Positions 22,634 to 34,606 of a stretch of DNA of 64,000 nucleotides are shown here, piece after piece. The notes beneath the pieces are model-generated. The model saw only the letters and a list, made by a program, of their open reading frames with translations, did no database searches and had not been told where the DNA came from. The position numbers were made by a program, and so were the translations under genes. The DNA lies in the NCBI RefSeq assembly GCF_000346465.2, contig NC_034009.1, positions 46,442,177 through 46,506,176 of the forward strand, read 5' to 3'. Within the stretch, counting starts at the first letter, position 1. Every line of letters starts with the position of its first letter. Source of the DNA: Prunus persica. Taxonomy: Eukaryota; Streptophyta; Magnoliopsida; Rosales; Rosaceae.

Positions 22634-25600
22634 TTATACTTGTGATTTCGTAACTACATTAGGTACATTAGGGTATGTATGCACTACCCTTGTGTTTAAT
22701 ATCTTAATCTTTGGCAACAAAAATAGAAGAGACAATTTCAATTGAGATTTGAGAAAAGAAAAAAAAAAAAAAAAAAAAAAAAACAAGAGGTGGTTAATTA
22801 ATGAATCTGGGAGAGAAATCCTCTGATTAAAGGCTAGATAACAAGAATAGTGAATCTTAATTACCTCACTTATAGAAAGTTTATGATCTGAATCAATTTT
22901 TAGGCAGCGCAATGCAGCATGAGCCATATGCTGAACCATCCTAGCATCACCAGCAATTTCTGTCACTCTGGAGTCCATCAGTTCACATAGCTCACCATTT
23001 TCCAGAAGTGGCAATGCCTGTTTTGCAACAGAAAAACCATCTATCAAGCTGCACATTTCTTGTTTCACAAGTAAGAGAAAAAGGCTGCGTATTTACAACT
23101 GTCTTGGCTATCCCTAAGCCTTTTTCCAATCAGTAACCAGCGCAATTCACTGAATACTTCAACATGGTTCATAGATTATTTTTGTAATTTGTGGAAAACC
23201 AATTTTGGAGATACACCAAACACATTTAAGGAATCACCAGCATTAGGTTGGCGAAGAGATCTTACCCAATCAATCATGGACTGGTCCTTCCCTGCACTCT
23301 TTCCTACTATAAGCTCCAGTAGGAATTTCCCATAATCATGTACATCCACAGAAAGGCGCTCGTCTCCCTCCAAATTCGGGCTTCTATCAAACATCAAACA
23401 GCAGATCAATGAGAAGCCATAAGGCAACAGCATGGCAGTCATGCCAGCTTACATGCAGATTGTTCAGTATAACAATCAATCGTTTCATTTGAAGCATAAA
23501 GCATATGGATTAAACTTTCTTTACAATTCGTATAAAAAATGCTCATGCAGGATGTAAGACATAATTAGGAAGTTCTCTTACTCGGCTATCAGATCTTCAT
23601 TAGGGGGGAAATCACTCGTAAGCCATTCAGCAGTTGTGAAGTTGTAAAGCTTGAGTACCGGTCAAAGCCACATATTCAGTTACAGGCAAGAAATTCAGAA
23701 CAGCAATATATTAAGGAGCATTATGTTATGTGTAGCAAGAAATTTCAATTGTGTGCGATTAATGTAACCCAGTTCAATGTGTGATCTCGCGAAAGTATGT
23801 CTAAGAAACAAAACTGAATTTGGTGTAAAATTTTCTCCAAAAACAGTGGTCTTCCATACGCAGAAGTTTAGAATATAGCAATAAATTGAAGAGCCTATCT
23901 CTTTTCACATCATTCTTGCTGTAATTTACGTATATTGGCTCATAATTTAACTATATTTCTTTTCACATATACATGCGAAGCATCAGAATATACTTACCAT
24001 TGCAGAGTAACCATGAGAAAGAGCAACGCTACAAGAACAAAGAGATTTGTGAACAATAGGTCCGTCAACACACTCCTCATGAAGATAGCGCAAGCTGCCG
24101 CCTATTTCTAGAGCAATAGACCACCTCACTCTCCACCTCAGATTCCGAGCCAACTCATCACCTATGAATTAACTGATAGATCTTAGTTTGAGTATTCTAT
24201 TCTGTTGAAGAACAAAACTGAAGGCCATGTAATCTAAGGACGCAAGGATGAAGAACTGAATGTGAAGGGGAGAGCATTGCAATACTCTGTGGAAGCATAC
24301 AAAATAAGGATAGCATGAAGAAAATAACAAAATTAGGGAAATAAATTGGTTATCATGTGAAAGACAATGCTCATTGATAATGTAACAATAGGTGTACGTA
24401 CTTGGACTATGATAAGATAAATAGGTGCAAAAGAATATGAGGGAGTAGTTTTACAGGTTAAGTTCAGTCTTACCAGGCAGAAAAAAGAGCACATCAAGCG
24501 GCTCATGAAACTAAAAAGAATATCAATTAACCATCAATTTTGATAAATTCCAGATATCATGTCTTAAAATTGACTTGTTCCACAAACATAGACAACAATT
24601 TCCAATTCTTGACCAAAAGAATCAATGTGTATGGAACTGTATGACCTAGAGGCCTCACCTGCAAGAACAACGATTCCACGACCTTCAGTCTTGTAGTTTA
24701 TTTTTTATTTTTTATAAAGGGTCTAATTTCTTATATGCAGCATAGAATTTATGTCACAAATTAATATACAATGTTTGCATGCTAAATGCATATGTACTAT
24801 GCATGTTTGTGCTTGTTGAGTTCATTAATAGCAACCTTCAGAAAAACCAGGATGCATTAGCAAGTGACTTGTGGGGATAGTTATAGTTAAACTAGAGAAG
24901 GAGTAATTCTTACTTTGAAAGTTCATTTCAACATTACCCAAACATGGGAAGTCGAAAATCATGAATGTAGAAGCACCTGTGCTGCAGTACCCAACAAGAT
25001 TCATGATATTGCGGTGGTGCACCCGAGAAAGGATCTTAAGTATGGGCCTGAAGCCCTTGTTGGTTTCTGGGTAAGACTTGACTAAAACAGATGTTTCTTG
25101 CAATATTCCCTGATAAACTACAACGCCATCCGGTGCTCTTGAAATATTGTCATCAGCAAAGCCATTTGTTATTGCTTCAAGTTCGTTATGTGAAAATGCT
25201 CGAGGGAAGCCACTTCTCCAAGACATGGGATAGCAACAAGGACTCTGGGGATGTGGTGCGGGTGCACATTTCTTTGTTAATTGATAAATACTGAAACCTT
25301 CACTGTCCTCTTCCACAGGATGCTTTGGTTCAGGATTCCATGGAGAAATCTCAGGCTCTGTCTCGTTTGATAGCATCAAGCTAGCAAAATCTTTTTCTTT
25401 TACTACTGCAATATTGCATGATACATGTCCCTTTAGAAAAACTTTAGATTTCCTGAAGTGACTGACAACCAAATAGCGAAAATTAGAAAAACAAACAAAC
25501 AGAGAGAGAGAGAGAGAGAGTATGCCGGCAAATTAAGAACAAAGGAAGTTTCAAACTCTACTTAAACTTTCCATTGAAGAGCACAAGATAATAAGATTAG

Positions 25601-27132
25601 TCACAGCTCAAATTTAAAGAGAGAGAACAAAAATGAAAATGAAAACTCAGAATCAATTCAAATCTTAAGAGATTTCAGGACTACAAGTAAGAAAATTATG
25701 CACTGACACCCAAATTACAAAGGGGGGCGGGGGAGTTAAGAAAATTTTCATCTTAAATCATTAGTCTGTTCTATAAAGTCTGCTGGATCACCTACCAATA
25801 CCAGTTCAAGTTTTTTATTTCTGTTCTTGTTCTTGATTTGTCTTTTTAGATTAATTTGACAGTTCCTGTAAGAGTGACTCTATCATGACTAGGTAGTTAT
25901 TGTTATGCATTTTAATGATTCCATTTTGATTGATACAAACACTACTGCAGTAAAGCATAGAACAAAATCTTAAATGCTTGCCCAATTGTGTTATATAATT
26001 TCAGGACTCAGGATGACCTGAGTGTGTGACATACCTGTCTAATACGAGCCATCGGGTATTAAGGTTTTGTGATTCATCCATTGCCACTCTCGCTGGACAA
26101 AACCCTGCTGCAACTTTAAGCACCAACCTCACCTGCACATACACCACAAAGTTTTTAAGTATGTTACATGGAATTGCAAAAACTGACATATAAAGGGAAA
26201 AAAGAACACCAACCTCATTCCTTATGCACAGACCATATAAAGGCTGGAGGCTACTCCGGTATTGTTCTCTTTTTCTCTCAAATTCTTCTTCAAGCTCTAT
26301 AGGATCCACTTCCTCATGGTCAATGAATTCTAATCTCTCCCCTGCAAGACATAAGTTGTATTAGGTTAGGCATATCTAGTAAGTAGTGAGACAGCCATAT
26401 AACATGTAAGGTTTAGAATTCGCTTCTGGACCAATTTTCCCTTGTAAAGCACAAAGAAAGTTACACAGCTTTTGGTATAGGATTATAGGTTCAATGGTAG
26501 AGTACTTACCATACGTACCTTCAGCCAAGTGAAAAACAAAAATTACACAAATTTTGATCTTGTGCAGAAAAAAGCTTTTTCTATTTTATGTGTTCCAAAG
26601 TTGTACAGAAAAAGGGTTGGAATTTTTTGAATTGACAACTTTTACTAATAGAACTACAACTTTTTGAATTTTTTAAAAATGGTATTTCGCTTCTCTATGT
26701 TCGATGAGGTCTAAGTTTGATTGATAAGCACTTTTACAAATAGAAACAATCAATTCCTATAATGAACTTTCATCTGTCAGAAGAATATATCATTGCCAAA
26801 CATAAAAATTGTAGCTCAAACAACTTAAAACAAATATTAACAGCGTGACAAACAGAGAAATTAAACATAACCTAGTTTGCAAGTTTAAACCTACATATAC
26901 CAGATGTGACAACGTCCATGAGCAGCTTAAATGGAAAGCAAGAGTTCTTCTTGGCCAGTTGATCATTGAAAACTCCCAAAACAAGGAAGATGTCTCGTGG
27001 ACGAACGACATGCTTGAGAGCCCACTCGACAGCTTCCATGGTTCCTTTGGTCCTGTCGGCGTCCACAGCCACAACGACAGCCTCTCTTGAGCGCCGGGCT
27101 GCCAGCAGACTCATCTGCCTCTCTCTCGTCAT
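22634..27132 (-). CDS. USP-domain protein with inactive kinase-like domain
   Basis: Eight in-phase exons: 26901-27132, 26214-26341, 26035-26132, 24914-25461, 23998-24161, 23582-23649, 23266-23383 and 22865-23017, giving about 503 residues. The end is unsettled: either reading continues past GAG|GTAATT at 22864 to a stop at 22634, or a last exon was missed. Residues 15-55 (AVVVAVDADRTKGTMEAVEWALKH) form a universal-stress-protein (adenine nucleotide alpha-hydrolase) N-terminus. A kinase-like domain begins near 240 (FSHNELEAITNGF). The Lys of VLVK (about 270) is kept. The Gly loop is replaced by RAPDGVVVYQG, HRD reads HKS (IVHKSLCSCS), and LYNF replaces DFG. It should therefore be a pseudokinase, perhaps a cytosolic scaffold. 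Similar proteins are named inactive protein kinases in plants. Confidence 0.82.
25500..25520. repeat. (GA)n microsatellite
   Basis: Pure AG dinucleotide run in intron 3 of the USP/pseudokinase gene. Confidence 0.85.
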
Positions 27133-27760
27133 TGCTGTTGGAGGGACGACGAATGGTGAAGATGGTTTTGCTTCTGAGTCTGTCTGAGTGAAGTCAAAAG
27201 GAGGGCTTTTGGGCTCTCTCTGAATCTTTTATCTGTTTTTGGGTTTGCTCCAATTTCACCATAGGTGGTTCCGCCATCAACAAGATCAACAAGCTCAACA
27301 AGGTTGGGGTTAGTTATTATCGTTGCCCCACTGAGGCTACCAGCTTCTTTTGTTTGGAACAAAGGAATATTTTTCTTTTTGTGTTTTGGCTCTCACTTTT
27401 ATTTGTCTTGTGTATGGCTGCCCAATTGAGCTTCTGTTTTGCTTGGCATTTTGCTCAATTGTAGTCTTTGTATAAATCCTCCTTTAAAAAGTTTAAGGGA
27501 AAATTACACTTTGCAACCATGTAGTTTGGGGCTTCTGACAATTTGATTCATGTCTATTAAACATTGGCAAAAACCACCATTAAAGTCACCAATCGTTACA
27601 TCATTAGCATTTTGTCCCTCGAATCAAACTATAAAGTTAAGCACTCGTTTTTTTTTTTTTTTTTTTTTGTGACACTCAATTGATCCATTTAAAGAGCCGC
27701 CTGGGTTCTAGGCGAGCGCCTGTGCAGCTATATTGGGTTTTATTTCTTTTCTTTTTTTTA
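27133..27760. other. Promoter side of the pseudokinase gene
   Basis: Should include the 5' leader and promoter of the minus-strand pseudokinase gene. At 27480-27660 there is text of the kind that starts TIR elements (GGGAAAATTACACTTTGCAA), but no partner end was found. A T-run lies at 27649-27668. Confidence 0.4.
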
Positions 27761-27766
27761 ATAATT

Positions 27767-28040
27767 AGTATAGCCGTGTGGCAATACTTGATTTTTTTTT
27801 CAAATTAATAGTATAGCACCGCGGCTATACTATTTTTTTTCGATTAATAGTACAGCCACGCGCTATACTATTTTTTTCACTTTTTAAAAAAAATAAATCG
27901 TATCGCCGGGCAGTTATACTCCTTTTTTTAAAATATTTTAATGAAATTAATAGTATAGCCAACCGGCTATACTCTGTGTTTTATTAATTTTTTTAAAAAA
28001 ATTAATACTAGAATTAATAGTCTAGCCGGGCGGCTATACT
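27767..28040. repeat. Palindromic tandem array 1, left part
   Basis: Six units spaced 39-67 bases apart, each with a 21-22 bp palindrome of arms AGTATAGCCG and CGGCTATACT around a variable centre. Positions: 27767-27788, 27810-27831, 27849-27869, 27899-27920, 27952-27973 and 28019-28040. The spacers are T- and A-rich and tend to end AAATTAAT directly before the palindrome. Substitutions differ between units, so this is an old, diverged array. Confidence 0.85.
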
Positions 28041-28057
28041 CTGCACCTTTTTGTTTT

Positions 28058-29440
28058 TAACGACAAAAGACCTTCTCAAGGTTTGGGCATCGGGGTTTCA
28101 ATTTCATCAATTTACACATTCCGTTAATTTGACCGTGTAGTCTTCTATTAAATGGATGATGTGATAAGTGTGGGACCCACTATTTTGCTGATGTGTCGTT
28201 AAAAATAATTAAAAACTCTTTAAAATAATAAAACAGTTAATATTCTTTTAAAAAAAACAAATATTTTAAACATAAACAAAAACATAAAACCAAAGCATTT
28301 TCTCTCCCAGCCACCTTCTCCTACCCACTCCACAGATCGGCCGCCGACTCACTCCACAGATCCGCCGCCGACCCACCCCAACAGACCCTACCCACCCCAA
28401 CAGACCCTACCCAACATCGACCCCACCCCACAAATTCGTCCTTCTCCGACCCACTCTTTCCTTCTCTCCTTCCTCTTCCTTTTCTCCTCCTCTCCTTGTT
28501 TGGAACGAGGTAGAGATTAGAAAGAGAGTTGTCAGGTTTGACTTGGGAAAATTGGGAGATCTGCTGCTCTTTTTGTTCGTCCTCTTGTCTCTGAGAGAGC
28601 CACAAAAGACGCCAAAGATCATATCAAAACAAAAAAAAACTTAACAAATCTTACCAATCACAGTAAGTTTAACTCTTCCTCTATAAATCACTTGCTTTTT
28701 CAATCCCACGTTCTTTCTTTAAAAGTCTGTCACTTTCTTGGGAAATCTCTTCCTTCACTCACTTTCTTAATACCCAGATCAATTAATTTGACTTGTTTGT
28801 GAATCTTGAAGAATCCCCAATTCCTCTCTAACCAAACTTCCAACTTTCAGCTACTCTTTCTTGCTTTTCATGTTGGTTTGATTATTTTGGTTACTGGATT
28901 CTCTTAATCACATGTGTTTATATACTGATTAATGTTTGGTGAAAAGATTGATCTGCGGAAGTTATTTTCTAATAATTTTTAGGTGTAGGCTGATTCTTGA
29001 ATATTTTTTATTGTAGATTTTTGGAGGGTATTTAACCATCTGTTGTTGCTAATAGGTTGATGTTGCAGGGGGATAGGGAGGAAGAGAAGGAGAGAGTGGG
29101 TCAGGGAAGGGCGGATCTGTTGGGCTTAGGGCGATGTCGGGGAGAGTTGGTGGCGGATCTGTGGAGTGGGTCGGAGAAGATGACTGGGGCAAAGAGACAA
29201 AAAAAATTATTATGTTTTTAAAAAATAATATTATAGTTGTATTATTTTAATGACACATCAGCACAAAAGTGGGTCCCTTACTTGCCACATCATCAATTTT
29301 ACAGAAGACTAAACGATCAAATCAATGGAATGTGTAAATTAATCGAATCCTAAAACAGTAGGGCGGAAAATCAATAAAATTGAAATCTCGGGGCCTAAAT
29401 TGAGAATGACTCCAAACGTTGAGGGGGTTTTCTGTTGTTA
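28058..29440. mobile_element. Long-TIR element (MULE/foldback-like), non-autonomous
   Basis: The left 28058-28500 and the right 29060-29440 are inverted copies over roughly 380-440 bases. Shared words, left against reverse-complemented right, include TTTACACATTCC, GTAGTCTTCT/TTAGTCTTCT, GGGACCCACT, GCTGATGTGTC, CACTCCACAGATC and ACCCACTCT. One end has a 20-odd base insertion. The unique centre (28500-29060) is T-rich and codes for nothing I recognise. Very long TIRs without a transposase fit a Mutator-like or foldback element. It sits within palindromic array 1, whose units resume at 29463. Target duplication not certain. Confidence 0.75.
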
Positions 29441-29462
29441 GTCCTATTTTTTTCAAATTAAG

Positions 29463-29560
29463 AGTATAATCGATCGACTATACTATTTTTGTCCATTTTT
29501 TCTAATTAATAGTATAGCCGGACATACAAAAGAAAAATAATATAGCCGAACGGCTATATT
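29463..29560. repeat. Palindromic tandem array 1, right part
   Basis: Two full palindromes (29463-29484 and 29539-29560) and one half unit (29511-29520). The last has perfect 10-base arms AATATAGCCG and CGGCTATATT around AA. It touches the start of the dehydrogenase-like duplicated block, which begins TTCACCACCAGAC at 29559. Confidence 0.8.
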
Positions 29561-29615
29561 CACCACCAGACACCCAGCTTCCTTTCTCAGCTCAACCATC
29601 TTCTTCAGGACACTG

Positions 29616-30541
29616 ATGGGAACTCCTTACCCAAACCCCATTTCTCCTTCCCAAACCCGCATAGGCTGGATTGGCATAGGCGTCATGGGAGCTGCCATGG
29701 CCTCCCGCCTTCTCTCAGCCGGCTACTCCCTCACCATCTACGCTCGCAATCCTTCAAAAGCTCATCCCCTCCAATCCCAAAGGTGCCCAACTCGCCGATT
29801 CCCCATTTCAACTCGCTCAACTCAGCGACGTCGTCTTCACAATGGTAGGACACCCACCAGATGTTCGATCGAATATCATCGACCCAGAAACCGGCCTTCT
29901 CTGGGGCCTCCGCCCAAACTCGGTCTCCGTCGACATGACAAGTAGTCATCCAGCCCTTGCCCGCGAGATTTTCAATGCTGCGCACTCCAAAGATTGCTGG
30001 ACTGTCGATGCGCCAGTGTCTGGGGGTGACATTGGCACTAGAGAAGGCAAACTCGCCATACTTGCCGGCGGTGATGCTTCCGTGGTCGAGTGGTTGGCCC
30101 CATTGTTTGATGTTTTGGGGAAGGTTACTTACGTGGGTCCTGCGGGCTCCGGCCAAAACTGCAAGATTGCGAACCAGATTGTGGTAGGGGGGGAATTTGC
30201 TGGGGTTGAGCTAAGGGTTGGTGTTTGCCGAGCGGGCCGGGTTGGATGTGCAGCATTTTATGGAGGCGGTGAGGGGTGGGGCAGCCGGGTCGATGGTGAT
30301 GGAGTTGTTTGGGGATAGGATTATAGGGAGGGACTTCAGGCCTGGTGGGTTTGCTGAGTATATGGTGAAGGATTTGGGGATGGGTGTGGATGTTGTGGAG
30401 GAGAATGAGGAAGGAAGGGTGGCGGTGTTGCCTGGTGCTGCATTGTGCAAGCAGTTGTTTTCTGGCATGGTGGCTAATGGGGATGGGAAGCTTGGCGGTC
30501 AAGGTCTTATCACTGTCATAGAGAGGCTCAATGGAAAGTGA
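29616..30541 (+). pseudogene. 3-hydroxyisobutyrate dehydrogenase-like, frameshifted copy
   Basis: Nearly identical in DNA to the intact gene at 35258-36181, from the ATG to the same TGA. It has one extra A at about 29780 (after residue 55, PLQSQ), one extra base at about 30186 (in the VVGG motif after the catalytic Lys), and GAA changed to TAA at 30212-30214. Only the N-terminal Rossmann start could be made before the frame breaks. The duplicated block reaches from about 29559 to 30650. High identity with few changes points to a recent duplication in which this copy decayed. Confidence 0.9.
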
Positions 30542-30931
30542 GATGAAATGGTTAGCTCAATTTGAAAGGTGTGATTAATGGTTATGAGTGTGCTTATTTG
30601 CTCATTTGGCAAAACTACTATTGTCGATTGCATTTAAGGTGCTTGCTAGTGAAACGTTATTCAACTTTTCATTTTGTTTGCGTAGCTTCTTTTTATACAT
30701 ACACTTACGTACCTTACTTGAGTCCTATATATGTTAATAGGTATAAAATTGTCAGAGAGAAGAAAGAAAAAGAAGATATGCAGACGAAAATGAAGTTGAA
30801 GGCAAGGATGAAGAAGAAGAGGAAGATAAGGGCAAGGACGAAGTTGCTGCATATCACCTTTTAATTTTTCTTTTTTTGGTCCTGCTTGAAAACGATTTTC
30901 CTAAGTAGCTAGAGTTATAATGAGTGATATT

Positions 30932-31105
30932 ATAGCAAGAGTTATGTATGTTTTATTCTAGGTTCTAATAATCTCCATGTTTAATTTCAAAAATGATTGC
31001 CAAAATGTGTAGTTTTTGCATACTTATTATCTGAATTATTTGCATTCGTAAAGGTGGGAGAGGTGGAACTGTAAAGTTGGGCTGCTGACCCGCCACCACC
31101 GTCTC
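30932..31105. repeat. Dispersed duplicate, copy 1 (with 38750-38915)
   Basis: About 170 bases starting GCAAGAGTTATGTATGTTTTAT and ending near CACCGTCTCT are repeated in the same orientation at 38750-38915 with few differences. Each lies downstream of one dehydrogenase-like copy, so both probably belong to one larger duplicated segment. Confidence 0.8.
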
Positions 31106-31365
31106 TAGTTGTAGGTTTTTTTATTTTTGCATTTTTTTATTTTTATTTTTTTTACATCATTGATATCTACATTGTTTTTGTTTAAATCATTGATATCTAT
31201 ATTGTTTTTGTTTTAAAATCCCACTTAAATATGAGAAATTTTGGTTTTTCTAGAAACTACGATTGCAGATATCGATGTTGAAATAAAATAGTTGCAGGTA
31301 TCGATTTTAAAAACATTGACTGTTAATATAAATATTGCCTAACTGACAAAATATCACAAAAACAA

Positions 31366-31445
31366 GGTTGGTGTAGTGGTTTGTGAATAAGGCTACCCTC
31401 CTTTGAGGGTCAAGGTTCGAGTTCTTTTTTTTCTTTTAGGTTGAG
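31366..31445 (+). mobile_element. Possible SINE head with tRNA-like promoter
   Basis: TGGTGTAGTGG at 31371-31381 fits a polymerase III A-box and GGTTCGAGTTC about 40 bases later fits a B-box. The whole does not fold as a tRNA, so a tRNA-derived SINE is more likely. The GGC/GGT-rich text to 31570 may be its body. Confidence 0.5.
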
Positions 31446-31888
31446 GGCAACATAGTTGGTGACCCGTGATGGCTGGGCGATAGTTGGTGAGTGACGGGGT
31501 TGCTGCTCGAAACCGACGGTGGTTGGCCGGAAGCTGGCAGCGGTGGTAGTTGGTCGGCGACTGAGAAGGAGTGGCATTGTGTAATTTTTATTTTTTTTAA
31601 TTATATTATTGTAAAATTATGTATTACTTTTTGGTCTTTGGCCTTATGCTAATTAGGTGAAATTGTATTTCTATTTTCCAAATTAGTAAACTATATAGTG
31701 TCTTAAAATGAAAGCTCCCTAATTAATATGTGAGTGAGACAAAAATAATAATATGTGAGTTTTTATTTTATTAATGTCTCATCCAAAAAAACAAAAAAAA
31801 AACAACCTCAACTCCTCCCACTTAGCAAAAGAAAACAAAATTCAGAAAAGAAAAAAAATATATCGTACCTCTGTATTTTTTTTTTTTC

Positions 31889-32366
31889 GCTAAAAGTCCC
31901 TTTTGGTCTCTATAGTTTGGTACTTCAACCACTTTTGACCTGTAGTTTTATATTTGTAGCAATTCAAGGACAAGTTAGTATTCCTGTCAATTTCTTTGAC
32001 GATGCAAGGGGCAATTTCGTTAACTTGAAATCCTTGAGCATAAAAAATCTTCTGAAACTCCTATAATTTCATATTAGGGCTTGAAATTGGTCATTTGGGT
32101 TTAGGGTTCTTAAAAAATTGGGATTAGTGGTTGAATTTCAAGGCGTAATATGAAATGGGGGGAATTTCAAAAAAGCTTTTACGCTCAAGGTTTTTGGGTT
32201 GACGAAATTGCCCTTGCATCGTTAAAAAAATTGACAAGAATACTATCATGTCCTTGAATTGCTACAAATACGAAACTACAATGGCAAAATTGACGAAATT
32301 GAAACTATAAGGTCAAAAGTGGTTGAAGTGCCAAACTACAGGGACCAAAAGTGACTTTTAACTTTT
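31889..32366. mobile_element. Foldback MITE, about 480 bp
   Basis: Left and right halves are inverted copies over about 215 bases each. Shared words include CTTTTGGTC, AGTTTGG, ACTTCAACCACTTTTGACC, TTTGTAGCAATTCAAGGAC, ACGATGCAAGGG and TTGAAATT. Only a short centre near 32110 is unpaired. The flanks TTTTTTCGCTAAA and TTTTTTGCTAAA may be the target duplication. The whole element could fold into one long hairpin and give small RNAs. Confidence 0.85.
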
Positions 32367-32822
32367 ATTTTTTGCTAAATTTATCAGATCCCTCAACTTC
32401 TCTTCCTTTTTCTATTTTTTCTGGTCATACCCCAAAATCTCTTTCATTATCTGGTGTCTGCAAATTCCACCCCACCCATCAACCACATCTTTCAATCATC
32501 TTTTTCAGCATCATACAAACTACCAACGAGCCCAACCCCACCTCCCATCATTTTCAATTTCTTTTGTCATGCCGCCACACACCCACCCCTTTCCATGGAA
32601 GTAACCCCATCAACCCACCCCCATCCGCTCTCTGGTTCCATTAGTTAATGGTTGGTGGTGGTTCAATTGGGTAGTGATGGTGGTTCAACTAGGTTTGTGG
32701 TGGTGGCAGTTATGGTTCGACTGATTGGGTGGTGATGGTTGTTTGATTCAGTATGGGGGTGGTGTTGTTGTTGTTGATTGGGTGATGGTGATACTGGAAT
32801 AGGGTGGGCGATGGCTGCTCTC
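32367..32822. other. Low-complexity spacer
   Basis: CCA-rich then GGT-rich simple sequence (32460-32810). The two halves may pair weakly. No gene seen. Confidence 0.45.
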
Positions 32823-32825
32823 TAA

Positions 32826-33223
32826 GAGCATCCCCAAGGGAGATGTCAAATACCAAACATCAAATTTAAATTTGATGGCTGATGTGGCAATTTGACATAT
32901 TGTAAAACTCTTTATCCAACCAAGATGTCAAATATACATTTTACTTTATTATTTTTAAAGGCAAGTGAGCTCGGTATTTAAGAGTAAAATATTAGATAGG
33001 GTTAAAAACTGTACATGGAAGAGGAGAGAAGGAAGCGGGCTCAGCATTAAAATAATAATAAAAAAGAAAAAGACGTCTCAACATATTGGCATCATTTTTG
33101 ACAGCAAAAGTGAAGGACATTAATCCAACTAGGATTTGGCATCACGGTTGGAAGGCTTAAAATGTCTTTTTTTTGGGGTTAAAACTTGCCACGTTGGAAT
33201 TGGCATTTTAGTTGGAGATGCTC
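32826..33223. mobile_element. PIF/Harbinger-like MITE with TAA duplication
   Basis: The ends are GAGCATCCCCAA and the reverse complement of GAGCATCTCCAA, flanked by TAA at 32823-32825 and 33224-33226. Length is 398 bases and it is non-coding. The ends and 3-bp TAA duplication are typical of Tourist-type elements. Confidence 0.8.
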
Positions 33224-33369
33224 TAAGGCAAAATGTTGGATTTGTTTCCAAAGTCATTTTCTGTGTTTTTAGGAAATAGTTCACCGAACGCATTCTCAAT
33301 GTGTTTTCTGGATTTGAAAACAGAAAACGCTTGGTGAAAACAGTACGGAATGAGCCTTTAATTTTATTT

Positions 33370-34040
33370 TATTTTGGTAAGTGGGGGGCTATAAACCCAA
33401 AGCCAAACAAATTACAGAATAAAAGAACGAGGCCTCACAGTGCCCCTAGCATCCGCAGTAGGAATATCTTCAAGGAAGTTAGGCACCTCATCATATACAT
33501 GGAGACCATGGCCAAGATTATAACTTTTGGTAGCCAAAGCATCTGCAGCTACATTTTGTTTATGGTAGATATGCTTAATTGCACAACACTAAGGTTTACG
33601 GATCTTCATTTTACAGCAAGAAATGATGCTGTAAAAAGGGTGAGTTGGAACAGTAGGAGAAGATAAAAGAGTTACAGCAGCACTAGAGTCGCATTCAATC
33701 TCCACGTCACAATAGCCAGTGTCCCAAGCCAAACGAAGCCCCCAAAAGATAACCCATAATTCAGCCTCAAGAATTGTATTGTACTTGCACCCAGATTCAT
33801 AGTAAAGCCATGGATCCAAGCACTAGTAGCATCACGTAATAAACCTCTAGCACCACTAAAGTCAGTGGCATTGTTTCTACTTCCATCTGAGTTAATTTTA
33901 CATGCACCAGGTCTGGGAGTTTTCCATTGGAGCTGAACCACATGTGCTCCGGAGTGCCTACAATTGGTTTACAAGCATTGTACCAAACCAACGCATACTG
34001 GTAAACTAGGTGCAAAGGCTTAGAAGGCTTCATTTTTGCA
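33370..34040 (-). mobile_element. LINE relic with RNase H domain
   Basis: The minus strand encodes a plant LINE RNase H-like domain in two frames: KINSDGSRNNATDFSGARGLLRD, then AELWVIFWGLRLAWDTG and VEIECDSSAAV, then HIYHKQNVAADALAT in the expected order. A stop and a T-rich (plus-strand) tail follow at about 33370. One or more frameshifts and 5' truncation make it inactive. Confidence 0.8.
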
Positions 34041-34049
34041 AAACAATAT

Positions 34050-34460
34050 TCAATATGCATGTACAATATTATGTACAGCAAGAATTGTTTATTTTTGGGA
34101 CCTTTCCTATTGAGAGAGGATTGATAACATACTCATACACACTATACGGATAGTAACACTTGAACTCAAAGACCTTTCTTGCGAGGAGCAATAATTGTGT
34201 TTTTATTTGTTTTAGTTTATTTTATGAATAATTGCCCTTATTTTTGCAGGCCTGTCCTAGAAGAATTAACCGGGAAGACATCAGCATTGGTGGCATTATC
34301 ACAAGAAATGTTACAAATATCCCTCCAGAGTGGCAGGATCTTCTCAGGTCAAGGATTAGAAAGATCTGTTCATTTATCATCTAATTAATTACCTCCAATA
34401 ATCACTGCAAGATTTCAATCCTCTCTTTTATGTGATGTATCAGTTTTTACTGATTTAAAC
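34050..34460 (+). pseudogene. 3' fragment of the cupin gene
   Basis: Matches the last intron, last exon and 3' UTR of the cupin copies (compare 42600-43030). The exon at 34250-34375 starts RPVLEELTGKTSALVALS after TTTTTGCAG. It has lost about 10 bases in the LNITPEL region and the TGA has become TGT. There is no upstream exon here, so it is a detached duplicate. Confidence 0.85.
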
Positions 34461-34606
34461 AAAAGTCTATTCGTCCCGTTGCAAATCAATGGTCTCAAGT
34501 TTCAACCCCCATGACATCTTGGTAGTGTGTATATGTGAGAAAACCCTCATCCTCATGTAGTTTAAATGATCGCATGCACTATTTTTTGTTCTTTTTCTAA
34601 ATAAAT

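Noticed and set aside
27767..28040. Regular palindromic repeats as a CRISPR array
   Set aside because: The repeats are diverged, the spacers are low-complexity and alike, the host is a plant and no cas-like gene is near.
28321..28622. Frames of 71-94 residues rich in Arg, Gly and Lys
   Set aside because: They lie in the terminal inverted repeat of the long-TIR element and are not conserved between its two arms.
31366..31445. A tRNA gene
   Set aside because: A- and B-box-like words are present but no cloverleaf or acceptor stem can be drawn; a SINE is likelier.
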